DNA of 64,000 bases, from the NCBI RefSeq assembly GCF_040729435.1, contig NZ_CP160398.1, positions 5,437,001-5,501,000 of the forward strand. Reading direction: 5' to 3'. The notes below the pieces were generated by a model. It did not search any database and was not told the DNA's origin. It saw nothing but the letters and a program-made list of their open reading frames with translations. Numbering within the stretch: the first letter of the stretch is position 1; each line of letters begins with the position of its first letter. This stretch comes from Pseudomonas sp. HOU2 (GTDB lineage: Bacteria; Pseudomonadota; Gammaproteobacteria; Pseudomonadales; Pseudomonadaceae). Of the stretch, positions 17,874 through 27,469 are shown piece after piece. The translations under genes were made by a program, and so were the position numbers.

Positions 17874-19007
17874 ATGAACAACCGACATTTATTGTTGCTG
17901 GCGATTGCCCTGCTGATGTTTCCGCAGATCGCCCAGACCCTCTACAGCCCGGCGCTCGGCGACATCGGCCGAGCGTTCGGCGTCGGGCCGCAGGAGGCTG
18001 CGCAGACGTTGTCGGTGTATTTCCTGGCGTTCGCCTTTGGCGTGGTGACGTGGGGGCGAGTGTGCGACCGCATCGGCCGGCGCCCTTCGATGCTTGCCGG
18101 TCTGGCGCTCTACATGCTGGCCTGCGTCATCGGCTTGAGTGCGCGTAGTTTCAACACATTGTTGATGGCCCAGGCGTTGGCGGCATTTGGCGCGGCGGTC
18201 GGCTCGGTGGTCACCCAGACGCTGTTGCGCGACCGCTTTCAAGGCGCGGAACTGGCGCAGGTGTTTTCCCTGGTGGGCATGGCGCTGGCAGCCAGCCCGG
18301 CAATTGGTTTGTTCAGCGGCGCAGGGTTGGTGGAGGGGTTTGGTTATCGCGGGGTGCTCGCGGCATTGCTGCTGATCGCTTTGGCGCTATGGTCATGGAG
18401 TTGGTGCGCTTTACCCGAAACCCGCACGACCGCACCGGCCTCGGCGGGGCTGCTGGAAACCCTCGCGCGCATGCTCGGTGATCTCGACATCTGGCGTTCG
18501 GCACTGTGGATCGCCCTGTTCAACGTGGCGCTGTTCAGCTATTACAGCCTTGGTCCGTTCCTGTTCGAACGACTTGGCTTGAGTGGCTCGGAGTTCGGCT
18601 ACAGCGGCGTAATTCTGGCGTTGGGCTCAGGGTTTGGAGCATGGCTCAACCAGCGCTTGCTGCGCCGCGGTTGTCACGCGCTGCAACTGATTCGCCTCGC
18701 CGCAGTCATCGGCTTGCTCGGTGGGCTGGGTGTGTGGCTGATGCAGGACAGTGGCGCGTTTGTGCTGGCGATGTTGCTGGTGGTACTGGCCTTCGGCATG
18801 GCGATTCCGAATATTCTTGGTTCGGCATTGGCCAATTACAGCGACCGATTGGGCACCGCCGGGGCACTCTTGGGGCTGATTTATTACCTGCTGATCGGCG
18901 CGGGGCTGATGCTTGCCGGTTGGACCCAGGCCCTCGGGGAAACCCTGATAGCGTGCAACGGCGTGGCTTTGCTGCTGACAATCAAGGCTGATAAATCAAT
19001 TGTTTAA
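17874..19007 (+). CDS. MFS transporter, Bcr/CflA-like
   Basis: 377-residue major facilitator protein with 11-12 transmembrane segments, slightly shorter than typical Bcr/CflA drug exporters (about 400). The first loop has the MFS motif in FGVVTWGRVCDRIGRRPS, and LYSPALGDIGRAFGV in helix 1 is typical of the Bcr/CflA group. The ATG follows TGAGGAG. It is divergent from the AraC regulator gene, which probably controls it. The substrate is unknown; drug or small-metabolite export is the family expectation. Confidence 0.85.
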   Translation: MNNRHLLLLAIALLMFPQIAQTLYSPALGDIGRAFGVGPQEAAQTLSVYFLAFAFGVVTWGRVCDRIGRRPSMLAGLALYMLACVIGLSARSFNTLLMAQALAAFGAAVGSVVTQTLLRDRFQGAELAQVFSLVGMALAASPAIGLFSGAGLVEGFGYRGVLAALLLIALALWSWSWCALPETRTTAPASAGLLETLARMLGDLDIWRSALWIALFNVALFSYYSLGPFLFERLGLSGSEFGYSGVILALGSGFGAWLNQRLLRRGCHALQLIRLAAVIGLLGGLGVWLMQDSGAFVLAMLLVVLAFGMAIPNILGSALANYSDRLGTAGALLGLIYYLLIGAGLMLAGWTQALGETLIACNGVALLLTIKADKSIV

Positions 19008-19021
19008 GAAATGTAAGCAGC

Positions 19022-19051
19022 GTAGGAAGCGTCTTGCATTTGTGTAGGAAG
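19022..19051 (+). promoter_or_regulatory. Direct repeat GTAGGAAG, 22-bp period, upstream of tpsB
   Basis: Two identical GTAGGAAG octamers start at 19022 and 19044, exactly two helical turns apart, 65-94 bases upstream of the tpsB start. The first reads TAGGAAGCGTC, close to TAGGAAAAGTC in the palindrome in front of the BvgAS-like locus (5313). This suggests binding by a NarL-type regulator, possibly the BvgA-like one. Inference only. Confidence 0.4.
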
Positions 19052-19115
19052 GCTCTGACTATCACTCGCATTGATGAGGTGGCATTACGCTACTTTATGA
19101 TTGCAAGGATGTTGC

Positions 19116-20843
19116 GTGCCGTATTCGCTTCGCGTTGTTTTTCGTCTTCGTTCCACGCTTTGCCCGCTGTTGTCGGCCTTTGTGTTGAGTGTGTGCGCGT
19201 CCTCGATTCAAGCGGCTGACCCCGTTGCGCCGGGCCAGGAAGTGCTGCGCCAACAGCAACAGCAACAGCGCGATCTGCAACAACTGCAGATGGAACAACG
19301 CAAGCGCCAACTGGAGCGCGGTGCGTTCGGTCCGACGCCTGCCGCTCCGGCCCTCCCGCAAACCGTCACCCCCGATGAACGCTGCTGGCCGTTAAGCGGC
19401 ACGCGTATCGGCGGCGTCACGCTGATCGACAGCGACAAACTCAACGCCCGGATCAAACCGCTGCTGGCGCCGTGCATGGGTGTCGGCCAGATCAATCATC
19501 TGCTGGCGACCATCACCGCGATCTACGTCGAGCAAGGCTACATCGCCAGCCGCCCGTACCTGTTGAGCGCGCCGGCAGCGGGGCAGTCGCTGGACATCAT
19601 GATCGACGAGGGCTACATCGAGTCCATCGAACTGGCCGATCAGAGCCTGCCGGTGTCGCTCGGTGGCGCGTTCCCGCATATGCTCGGCCAGCCGCTGAAC
19701 CTGCGCGATCTGGAGCAGGGCCTGGATCAGTTGAACCGCTTGCGTTCGATTGACCTGACCGCCGACATCGCCCCCGGCAGCCTGCCCGGCGCCTCGCGAA
19801 TCATCCTGCGCTCGCGCACCTCCGGGCAGTCGCGCTGGGCGTTGGGCCTGGGCATGGACAACCTCGGCAGCGCCAGCACCGGACGCGATCGCAATACCGT
19901 CAGCCTGAGCTTCGACAGCCCGTTGCAGCTCAACGATCTGTTGAGCCTCAGCGCCAGCGACACGTTGAATCAGGGCGACCGCTACAGTCGCAACGCCAGC
20001 CTGTATTACGCGATTCCCTACGGCTACTGGACCTACAGCGCGTTCGCCAGCCATGCCGAATATCGCGCGCCGTTCAAACTGCCCAGTGCGACCTTGTACA
20101 GCACCGGCATCACCGATCAACTGAGTCTGCGCGCCGACCGCGTGTTGTGGCGCGACCAGAGCCGCCAGCTCAGCGCCAACCTGCAACTGGCACACAAGGA
20201 CGTCGACAGCTATCTGGAGAATGTCCGCCTGGGCATTCAAAGCCCGACCCTGACCGTGGCCGAAGCCGGACTCAATCTGTTCTGGCTCGACCGTGCGGTG
20301 TGGAACCTTGACTTCACCTATTCGCAAGGCCTGCGCTGGCTAGGCGCCGATGACGACGCCAATCATGCGGTCAACAATTTGCCCAAAGCGCAGTTTCGCA
20401 AGTACCGCGCCGGCCTCAGTCAATGGCGCAACGGCCAGTTCGGCACGCAAGCGTGGCAGTGGCAAAGCCAGCTCAATCTGCAATACAGCCTCGACCCGTT
20501 ACCGGCCATCGAACAGTTGCTCGGCACCGACGATTCGGCGGTGCGCGGTTATCGGGTGAGCAGTGCATCCGGTGCCAGCGGCGCGATCTGGCGCAACACG
20601 CTACGTCTGCCGCTGCGTACCGACTGGCCGCTGCAGATCACCCCGCGCGTGGGCCTGGACAATGGCTGGCTCAAGGCCGATCACGGTGCTCAGGGCCAAC
20701 GCCTGAGCGGTGCCAGCGTCGGGCTGAATCTGGGCTGGAAGAATCTGCAAGTGGACGTCGATTACCAGCGCGCCCTCAACACCCCCAGTGGTTTGCAGCA
20801 CGAGCCAGAGACCTGGCTGATGCGCGTGGGGTTGCAGATATGA
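19116..20843 (+). CDS. TpsB: ShlB/FhaC/HecB-family outer-membrane secretion protein
   Basis: 575-residue two-partner secretion transporter. An N-terminal signal peptide (to about residue 33, SIQA) is followed by a Gln/Arg-rich coiled stretch and POTRA domains (~70-230; QGYIASRPYL matches the family's GYITSR pattern). A 16-strand beta-barrel then extends to a terminal aromatic-poor strand ending VGLQI. VRGY in DDSAVRGYR is the conserved motif of the plug loop L6. It exports the product of the overlapping downstream gene across the outer membrane. The start is taken as GTG 19116, which has AAGGA at 6-7 bases; an upstream TTG (19101) overlaps that ribosome site. Two GTAGGAAG repeats lie in the promoter region. 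Confidence 0.92.
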   Translation: MPYSLRVVFRLRSTLCPLLSAFVLSVCASSIQAADPVAPGQEVLRQQQQQQRDLQQLQMEQRKRQLERGAFGPTPAAPALPQTVTPDERCWPLSGTRIGGVTLIDSDKLNARIKPLLAPCMGVGQINHLLATITAIYVEQGYIASRPYLLSAPAAGQSLDIMIDEGYIESIELADQSLPVSLGGAFPHMLGQPLNLRDLEQGLDQLNRLRSIDLTADIAPGSLPGASRIILRSRTSGQSRWALGLGMDNLGSASTGRDRNTVSLSFDSPLQLNDLLSLSASDTLNQGDRYSRNASLYYAIPYGYWTYSAFASHAEYRAPFKLPSATLYSTGITDQLSLRADRVLWRDQSRQLSANLQLAHKDVDSYLENVRLGIQSPTLTVAEAGLNLFWLDRAVWNLDFTYSQGLRWLGADDDANHAVNNLPKAQFRKYRAGLSQWRNGQFGTQAWQWQSQLNLQYSLDPLPAIEQLLGTDDSAVRGYRVSSASGASGAIWRNTLRLPLRTDWPLQITPRVGLDNGWLKADHGAQGQRLSGASVGLNLGWKNLQVDVDYQRALNTPSGLQHEPETWLMRVGLQI

Positions 20844-23800
20844 GCAGCACCGAAACTCATCAAGCAGTGAACAGACAGCCGTCGGATCTGAGCGCGACAG
20901 CCACGGCCAAGACTAAATCGCGCGCCGTGATGCCGTACTTACATGGAGACGTTTTTATGCCAGCACACACCTTTGCATTCCATCTTTCTCCTCGGGGCAA
21001 ATTGCGCTGGGCGATCGCCAGCCTGTTCTTCGCCGTGCACCTGCCCAGCGCCATTGCCGGCGGTGTGGTGGTTGCGCCCGGCCCCGGCGGCACCGCGCAA
21101 TTGCAGACCCAGGGCGGCGTGCCCATCGTCAATATCGTCGCGCCCAACGGCTCGGGCCTGTCGCACAACCAGTTCCTCGACTACAACGTCGACCGTCAGG
21201 GCCTGGTGCTGAACAACGCCTTGCAGGCCGGGCAATCGCAGCTCGCCGGGCAACTGGCGGCCAACCCGCAACTGCAGGGCCAGGCGGCGAGCGTGATCCT
21301 CAACGAGGTGATCAGCCGCAACCCTTCGGCCATCAACGGTGCCCAGGAAATTTTCGGCCGCGCCGCCGATTACGTGCTGGCCAACCCCAACGGCATTTCG
21401 GTGAACGGCGGCAGTTTTATCAATACGCCGAACGCCAGTCTGCTGGTCGGTCGTCCGGAGTTGAACGACGGCAAACTGCAAGCCTTGAACACCCGCGACG
21501 CCAGCGGTCAGTTGCAGATCCACAGTGGTGGCCTGCGTAACGCCGAAGGTTCGGTCAACCTGATCGCCCCGCGTATCGACAGCCAGGGCCGCATCGATGC
21601 CCGCGATCAACTGAACCTCACGGTCGGACGCAATCAGGTGGATTACGCCAGCGGTCAGGTCAACGCCGTGGATCCAGCGGGCAACACGAAAGATCAACGC
21701 ATCGACGCCAGCCTGTTCGGTGCGATGCAGGCCGGACGCATCAATATCGTCAGCACTGCCGAAGGCGCGGGCGTGCTTGTGGGTGCGGTGCAAGTGGCCG
21801 GGCGTGATGGCGTGCAGATCCGCTCGGCGGGCGACTTGAGTGTCAGCGGTGAAGCGATCCCCAACAGCCTCGAAGTGACGCGTGCCGGCATTCGCAGCAG
21901 TCAGGGTGATGTCGGCCTGCACAGCGGCAACGACCTGACGCTGGCGGCCACCGATGTCAGTGCTCGCGACGTCAGCGTCAATGCCAAGCGCAACCTGACC
22001 TTGAGTACCGTCGAAAGCCGCAAGCTCCAGGAACAGCGCGAAAACTGGAGCAACAGCACCATTGGCATCACCTGGGAAACTTACGATCGCACCCAGACCG
22101 ACAGTGAAACTCGCCAGCACGGCAGCCAGATCGTCGCCAGCCGCGACGCCAGGCTTACTTCCGGAAAAGACACCGAACTCAAAGCCGCCAAAGTTGAAGC
22201 AGCGAAAAATCTCGATGTGCAGAGCGGCGGTGATCTGCGCCTGACCGCAGCTACCGAAAGCCACACCCAGACCGATCAGGGCAACCATCGCAAGCATCTG
22301 TGGAAGGCCGACTGGAATAACAGCAGCGAAGAACAGCGCAGCATCGGCAGCCAGTTGAAGGGCGGCAACATCGCTCTGCAGACCGCCGCGTTGTTGCGTG
22401 CCGAAGGCGCCGAACTGAACAGCGTCGGCGATGTGAAACTGGCGGGCAAGCAAGTGGACGTCACCACGGCTACGCGCACCAGTCGCAGCAATAACAACAG
22501 TTATTCCGGCGATCTGGTCGGCGGCGGATTCTTCGGCAAGGCCGGTGATGCCGACAAGGGCCAGACCCGGCATCAGGGCAGCAAAATCAACGCGGCCGGC
22601 AAACTGCTGGTGAAGGCTGACGACGTGCGCATCAGCGGCAGCCAGGTCCGTGGCGGCACCGAGGCCAGCGTGATCAGCGATCAGGGTTCGCTGGTGATCG
22701 ACGGCGTGCAGGACACTTCGCACAGCAACAACCACGACAAGGACAGCAAGTTCTTCGGCATCACCAAGGACGAGTCGCGGCAGAACTCCAGGGACAGCAC
22801 CACAGTGCGCAGCGAGCTGGTTTCCGACAGCAACCTCAAGCTCAAAAGCGCCAAGGACATCGAAGTAGCCGGCTCCACGGTCAAGGCTGGCGGCGCGCTG
22901 ACGGCGGACGCTGCCGGTGATGTGAGCGTGCATTCCACGCAGAACACTCACGACAGCAGCTCGACCACCGAGACCCGTGGCTTCGATGCCTACGCCAAAG
23001 AGCAAACGCCGGAGCAATACCGTGCCGGGGTGCACTACGAAGACAAGCAGCAGACTGTCACGCGCAACGACGTCAACCAGCAAGGTTCGAGCCTTAGCGG
23101 CGCCAGCGTGCAAGTGAAGGCTGGCGGCGATCTGACAATCAAGGGCGGTGAAGTCAAATCCACCGCGGGCGACACCACGCTGAGCGGCAAGAATGTGTCG
23201 TTGCTGGCCGAACAGGACAGCCACAAAACCTCATCCGACACCTCCAGCACCGGCGGTGGTTTCTACTACACCGGCGGCCTCGACCGCGCCGGCAGTGGCG
23301 TCGATTTCGCTCACAGCACCACGCAAGACAGCAGCAGCAAAACCACCGCGCAAACCAGCAACGTGCAGAGCAGCGGCAGCCTGACCATCAACGCCGACAA
23401 ACTGCTGACCGAAGGCGCGCAGGTCAAGGCTGGCAACGGCCTGAATGTCGCGGCCAACGAGATCGACAACCGCGCCGCCAGCAACACCGAAAGCAGCACG
23501 CACAACCAGAGCAACTGGTCGGCGGACATCGGCGCCAACGTCGAATACAAGGACATCGCCCGCCCGATTGCCGGTGCGGTCAAGGATGTGCTCAACGCCA
23601 AGGTGCCGGACAAGGAAGCCCTGAGCAATCTCGGCCAGCCGAACGTCGGCCTCGACGTGGCGATCGGTCACGGCAGCGCCGACAAGACCGAGCAGAGCAG
23701 CACCGCCGTGGTCAGCCGTTTCGACGGCGGCAGTATCGAGGTGAAAACCGCCGGCACCCTGCACGACCAGGGCACTCAGTACAGCGCGAGCAACGGCAAG

Positions 23801-25426
23801 GTCAACATCAGCGCCGACAAACTGGTTGCCGATTCCGCGAGCAACACTCACAGCAGCACCGATAACTCAGTGGATGCCAAGGTCGACGTACGCGTCTACA
23901 CCAAGACCGGCGAGGACGTGAACGTCGCCGGCAGCGGCGCCGGTGGCAACAGCTACAGCAGCAAGGACAGCAGCACCGCAGTGGTCGGCGGTTATGCCGG
24001 CAATAAGGGCGTGAACATCAACGTCGGTGCTGACGCGCAATTTGCCGGCAACCATTTCGACGGCGGGCAGGGTGGTGTGAACATCACCACCGGCGGCGAT
24101 CTGGCGCTGAATCAGGCCAATGACCGCCAGAGCAGCAGCGACTCCAGCCTGCGCGGCAACGGCTCGCTGACGGTCGGTACCTTGCCGGGCACCGACGGCA
24201 CCAACGTCGACCTCGGCGCCGGGTTCCAGCTCGATCACAGCGGCAAGCAGACCACTGACACCCAGGCTCACGTCGCGAGCATCAGTGGCAACGGCCCGGT
24301 GCAACTGAGCAGCGGCGGCAATCAGTTTCAGCAAGGCACGAAGATCGACAGCGCCGGCGCCATCGATCTGCACGCTGACGGCAAGCTTGATCTGCAAGCG
24401 GCCGTTGATACCCACACCGCGACTGGCAGCAATCTCGGCGGCGGTTTGAAGGGCGGCGGCAGCAAATCCAGCAGCGAGAAGAGTCGTGATCAGGGCGGCA
24501 ATCTGAGCGGCAACTTCAACATAGGCCGCATCAACGAAAACTCGCAAACCCTGACCGGTGGCCAACTCAATAGCCAGAGCCAAATCGCCTTGAGCGGTGA
24601 TGCGGTGCACCTGCAAGGCACGCAAGTCGGCGCGCCGAGCGTCAGCATCGATGTGCAGAAGGGCGGTTTGGTTCAGGAGTCGGCGCAGTCCACCGAGAGC
24701 CGCAACAACTGGAACGTCGCGCTGAATGCCGGCGGCAACCTGAGCAGCAAGACCCCGACCGCAGCCGATGAAAAGGCCAGCAGTGACCACGGCTTCAACG
24801 CCGGAGCGAAGGTTGGCGTCGATTACCTGCAAGGCACCACCCAGCAAAACAGCCAGATCAAGGCTGGCAGCGTGGTGCTCAACAGTGCCGGTGATGCACA
24901 GCTGTCGGGTGCGCGGATCGACGCGAACACTGTCAGTGGCAAGGTTGCCGGTGACCTGACCGTCGAAAGCCGTGAGGACTCGACGACCCAAGCCAAGGTC
25001 GATGTCGATCTGGGCTTGACGGCGAAGAAGAACCCACCGAGCGACAAGGAAAAGCTCGCCGGCACTGACTACAAACCAACGCTGAAAGCGCAGGGCGAAT
25101 ACGCGCACAAGGACAGCGTGGTGCAGGCATCCGGCATCAGTGGCAATCAGGGCGTGAATCTTGCGGTGGGCGGCGCAACGCAGCTGACTGGCGCGCGGAT
25201 TTCATCGCCTGAGGGCAAGGTCGATCTGGGCGGTTCGAAGGTCGGTAGCAGCGATCTGGTCAACCGTGACTACGGGGTGAAAGCAGGGCTGGACCTGCCG
25301 CAGAAAACCGAGGAGAACGCACCGAAGGTGTCGTTCGATAACGGCAATCTGAAAGTCGGTCCGGTGACCCTGAGCGGCCATCTGGATAGCCAGACCCTGC
25401 AAGCCGGGATCGACGAAAAAGGCTGA
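20840..25426 (+). CDS. TpsA: filamentous haemagglutinin-like adhesin
   Basis: 1528-residue secreted exoprotein overlapping tpsB by 4 bases (ATGA). Internal ATG 20957, with GGAG upstream, is a possible start giving a shorter signal region; the hydrophobic signal core (WAIASLFFAVHLPSAIAG) follows either. The TPS domain occupies roughly residues 75-330, with VPIVNIVAPNGSGLSHNQF and NPNGISVNGGSFINTP; usual relatives have Cys residues at the NG-C-GF position, absent here. The remainder is haemagglutinin repeats (Fil_haemagg_2 type) rich in Ser, Asn, Gly and Asp, predicted to form a beta-helix. The protein ends in repeat-like sequence with no VENN motif and no toxin domain, and no immunity gene follows. 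It is therefore more likely an adhesin or biofilm protein than a contact-dependent inhibition toxin. Confidence 0.9.
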   Translation: MSSTETHQAVNRQPSDLSATATAKTKSRAVMPYLHGDVFMPAHTFAFHLSPRGKLRWAIASLFFAVHLPSAIAGGVVVAPGPGGTAQLQTQGGVPIVNIVAPNGSGLSHNQFLDYNVDRQGLVLNNALQAGQSQLAGQLAANPQLQGQAASVILNEVISRNPSAINGAQEIFGRAADYVLANPNGISVNGGSFINTPNASLLVGRPELNDGKLQALNTRDASGQLQIHSGGLRNAEGSVNLIAPRIDSQGRIDARDQLNLTVGRNQVDYASGQVNAVDPAGNTKDQRIDASLFGAMQAGRINIVSTAEGAGVLVGAVQVAGRDGVQIRSAGDLSVSGEAIPNSLEVTRAGIRSSQGDVGLHSGNDLTLAATDVSARDVSVNAKRNLTLSTVESRKLQEQRENWSNSTIGITWETYDRTQTDSETRQHGSQIVASRDARLTSGKDTELKAAKVEAAKNLDVQSGGDLRLTAATESHTQTDQGNHRKHLWKADWNNSSEEQRSIGSQLKGGNIALQTAALLRAEGAELNSVGDVKLAGKQVDVTTATRTSRSNNNSYSGDLVGGGFFGKAGDADKGQTRHQGSKINAAGKLLVKADDVRISGSQVRGGTEASVISDQGSLVIDGVQDTSHSNNHDKDSKFFGITKDESRQNSRDSTTVRSELVSDSNLKLKSAKDIEVAGSTVKAGGALTADAAGDVSVHSTQNTHDSSSTTETRGFDAYAKEQTPEQYRAGVHYEDKQQTVTRNDVNQQGSSLSGASVQVKAGGDLTIKGGEVKSTAGDTTLSGKNVSLLAEQDSHKTSSDTSSTGGGFYYTGGLDRAGSGVDFAHSTTQDSSSKTTAQTSNVQSSGSLTINADKLLTEGAQVKAGNGLNVAANEIDNRAASNTESSTHNQSNWSADIGANVEYKDIARPIAGAVKDVLNAKVPDKEALSNLGQPNVGLDVAIGHGSADKTEQSSTAVVSRFDGGSIEVKTAGTLHDQGTQYSASNGKVNISADKLVADSASNTHSSTDNSVDAKVDVRVYTKTGEDVNVAGSGAGGNSYSSKDSSTAVVGGYAGNKGVNINVGADAQFAGNHFDGGQGGVNITTGGDLALNQANDRQSSSDSSLRGNGSLTVGTLPGTDGTNVDLGAGFQLDHSGKQTTDTQAHVASISGNGPVQLSSGGNQFQQGTKIDSAGAIDLHADGKLDLQAAVDTHTATGSNLGGGLKGGGSKSSSEKSRDQGGNLSGNFNIGRINENSQTLTGGQLNSQSQIALSGDAVHLQGTQVGAPSVSIDVQKGGLVQESAQSTESRNNWNVALNAGGNLSSKTPTAADEKASSDHGFNAGAKVGVDYLQGTTQQNSQIKAGSVVLNSAGDAQLSGARIDANTVSGKVAGDLTVESREDSTTQAKVDVDLGLTAKKNPPSDKEKLAGTDYKPTLKAQGEYAHKDSVVQASGISGNQGVNLAVGGATQLTGARISSPEGKVDLGGSKVGSSDLVNRDYGVKAGLDLPQKTEENAPKVSFDNGNLKVGPVTLSGHLDSQTLQAGIDEKG

Positions 25427-25444
25427 GCAGCACCGCTATAAAAA

Positions 25445-25540
25445 ATTGTGGGAGTGAGCCTGCTCGCGATAGCGTCAGTTCAGTCAGCGATGTTGTTGAC
25501 TGAACCAGCGCCTTCGCGAGCAGGCTCGCTCCCACATTGT
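25445..25540. repeat. REP-type inverted pair (GTGGGAGTGAGCCTGCTCGCG)
   Basis: Two inverted half-elements between the convergent tpsA and nhaA genes, arms GTGGGAGTGAGCCTGCTCGC and GCGAGCAGGCTCGCTCCCAC. Likely transcribed from both sides; possible bidirectional terminator. Confidence 0.85.
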
Positions 25541-25564
25541 TTTGATAGCGGTGAGACCTTGGGG

Positions 25565-26773
25565 TCAGTTCGACGCCTTCGCCTTACCCGCACTCATCAG
25601 CACGACCACCGCCAGCAGCGCGGACAGGATCGAACCCAGCAACACCCCAACCTTCACCGAATCGACCAGATGCGCTGCTCCGGGGAAAGCCAGTGCGCCA
25701 ATGAACAGGCTCATGGTGAAGCCGATCCCGCAGAGCAGGGCGACGCCGTACAGTTGCAGCCAGCTCGCGCCTTGCGGCAGTTGCGCCAGGCCGCTGCGAA
25801 TCGCCAGGGCACCGAGGCCGAGGATGCCGATCTGCTTGCCGAACAACAGGCCCAGCGCCACGCCCAGCGGTACCGGCTCAAGCAGGTTGCTCGGAGAAAT
25901 GCCGGTCAGCGACACGCCCGCATTGGCGAAGCCGAAAATCGGCACCACGGCGAACGCCACCCACGGATGCATTTTTTCTTCGAGGTACAGTAGTGGCGAA
26001 TTGTGCTCGTCTTCCGGGTTACCCAGCGGAATGCACAACGCCAGAATCACTCCGGCGAGGGTCGCGTGGATCCCCGATTGCAGCATGAAGAACCACAACA
26101 GGGCACCGGCGATCAGGTACGGCCACAGCTTTCTGACGCCGCAGCGGTTGAGGATCACCAGCAGTGCAATCACCGCCAACGAGGCCAGCAACATGCTCAC
26201 TGACAGGCCGCTGGTGTAGAAAATCGCGATGATCACCACCGCGCCCAGATCATCGAGGATGGCCAGCGCCGAGAGGAAGATCTTCAGCGAAACCGGTACC
26301 CGTTTGCCCAGCAGCGACAGCACGCCCAAGGCAAAGGCAATGTCGGTGGCGGCAGGAATCGCCCAACCGCTGAGGGTCTGCGGATTGCCCCAGTTGATCG
26401 CGACGTAGATCAGGGCCGGGACCAGCATCCCGCCCAGCGCGGCGAAGCCCGGCAGCGCACGCTGGCCCCAGCTCGACAACTGCCCGGCGAGCATCTCGCG
26501 CTTGATCTCCAGACCCACCAGCATGAAGAAGATCGCCATCAGACCGTCATTCACCCAGTGCTCGATCGACAGACCGGCGACTTTGATGTGCAAAGTCGAG
26601 AAGTACGTGGCCGCCCACGGCGAGTTGGCGACCAGCAGCGCAGCCAGGGCAGCGGCCATCAGAATCAGGCCACCGGCGGATTCGGCGGCGAAAAATCGCG
26701 AGAGAAAGGCCAGGGCAGAAGGCGACTCCTGGCGGGCAGGGGCAGTCTGCAGGCGTGACGGATCGTGGCTCAT
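25565..26773 (-). CDS. nhaA: Na+/H+ antiporter NhaA
   Basis: 402-residue inner-membrane antiporter exchanging cytoplasmic Na+ (or Li+) for two periplasmic protons. The ion-binding Asp pair is present in [15 protein letters not shown], and the preceding [15 protein letters not shown] contains the helix IV Asp. Eleven or twelve hydrophobic segments span the protein. The ATG at 26773 (MSHDPSRL) is chosen; the frame stays open upstream by 48 codons of Arg-rich sequence that looks non-coding. It stands alone and converges with tpsA. Expected to matter for growth in salt or at alkaline pH. Confidence 0.93.
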   Translation of the reverse strand: MSHDPSRLQTAPARQESPSALAFLSRFFAAESAGGLILMAAALAALLVANSPWAATYFSTLHIKVAGLSIEHWVNDGLMAIFFMLVGLEIKREMLAGQLSSWGQRALPGFAALGGMLVPALIYVAINWGNPQTLSGWAIPAATDIAFALGVLSLLGKRVPVSLKIFLSALAILDDLGAVVIIAIFYTSGLSVSMLLASLAVIALLVILNRCGVRKLWPYLIAGALLWFFMLQSGIHATLAGVILALCIPLGNPEDEHNSPLLYLEEKMHPWVAFAVVPIFGFANAGVSLTGISPSNLLEPVPLGVALGLLFGKQIGILGLGALAIRSGLAQLPQGASWLQLYGVALLCGIGFTMSLFIGALAFPGAAHLVDSVKVGVLLGSILSALLAVVVLMSAGKAKASN

Positions 26774-26997
26774 AGGCACAGCAACTCCGCGCGGCGGCCC
26801 GACCTGCGCTGAATTAAACCTGCCCTGCCGCGTTGTTGCGGTGGCACCCGGGCGGCATTTTACACAATAGGCGGGCCGGCTGCGAAAAACTCGACGACGT
26901 GGGTCGCTGCCCGGCAATTTCTCGATACGTGGAAATTGGCTTGCTGATGTGTGCTTAGCTGTGCGCCGTCCGTTTCAGCCTCTGACCCTCTATAAAA

Positions 26998-27375
26998 ATG
27001 AAAGCAATCCTCATCGCCTTATCCGCTTTTTTATCAGTCATTCAGACCTCCCTGTCCGTTGCGGAAAATGCCAACGGCAAGACTCTCTACACACAGCGAT
27101 GTGCCGTGTGCCACGGCGCCGATATCAAGGCAACCGGGCCATTGGCCAACAAAAGCAATCCGCCGACACCAGACCTGACAACCTCCGCGTTCAAGAAACG
27201 GCTCAATGATTATCCGGGCGTTATCGTGTCCTCGATCATCCTTCGTCCGAATGGCAACCTGATTCCAAAAACCTTGCGGGATAACGGCGTAAAGATCGCG
27301 CCGCACGCCTGGAGCGTTCAGGATTTTCGCGATCTGGATCAATACATGAGTGAGGTGATTGCAAAATCACGCTGA
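26998..27375 (+). CDS. Small periplasmic c-type cytochrome
   Basis: 125 residues with a cleavable signal peptide (~20 residues) and one haem-attachment motif CAVCH near residue 35 (GKTLYTQRCAVCHGADIKATGPL). This is a class I monohaem cytochrome c pattern. An axial Met ligand is not obvious: the only late candidate is in QYMSEV, so the second ligand is uncertain. It lies between nhaA and the fecIRA cluster and probably is its own transcript. Its redox partner is unknown. Confidence 0.8.
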   Translation: MKAILIALSAFLSVIQTSLSVAENANGKTLYTQRCAVCHGADIKATGPLANKSNPPTPDLTTSAFKKRLNDYPGVIVSSIILRPNGNLIPKTLRDNGVKIAPHAWSVQDFRDLDQYMSEVIAKSR

Positions 27376-27424
27376 TCCCGGGATCAGCGGCGGGCTCGGC
27401 TCCAAGGAATGAATTGCCGGGCTT

Positions 27425-27443
27425 AATAGGAAGCATTACTATT
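27425..27443. promoter_or_regulatory. Candidate Fur box upstream of fecI
   Basis: A 19-base imperfect palindrome with arms AATAG and CTATT around GAAGCATTA lies 26 bases before fecI. It matches about 10 of 19 positions of the Fur consensus. Iron-starvation sigma factor genes are normally Fur-repressed, which supports the assignment, but the match is modest. Confidence 0.4.
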
Positions 27444-27469
27444 CACGCCCCTTTCCACCGCACGCTGCC

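Noticed and set aside
20840..25426. Contact-dependent inhibition toxin (CdiA)
   Set aside because: No VENN motif, no C-terminal toxin domain and no small downstream immunity gene.
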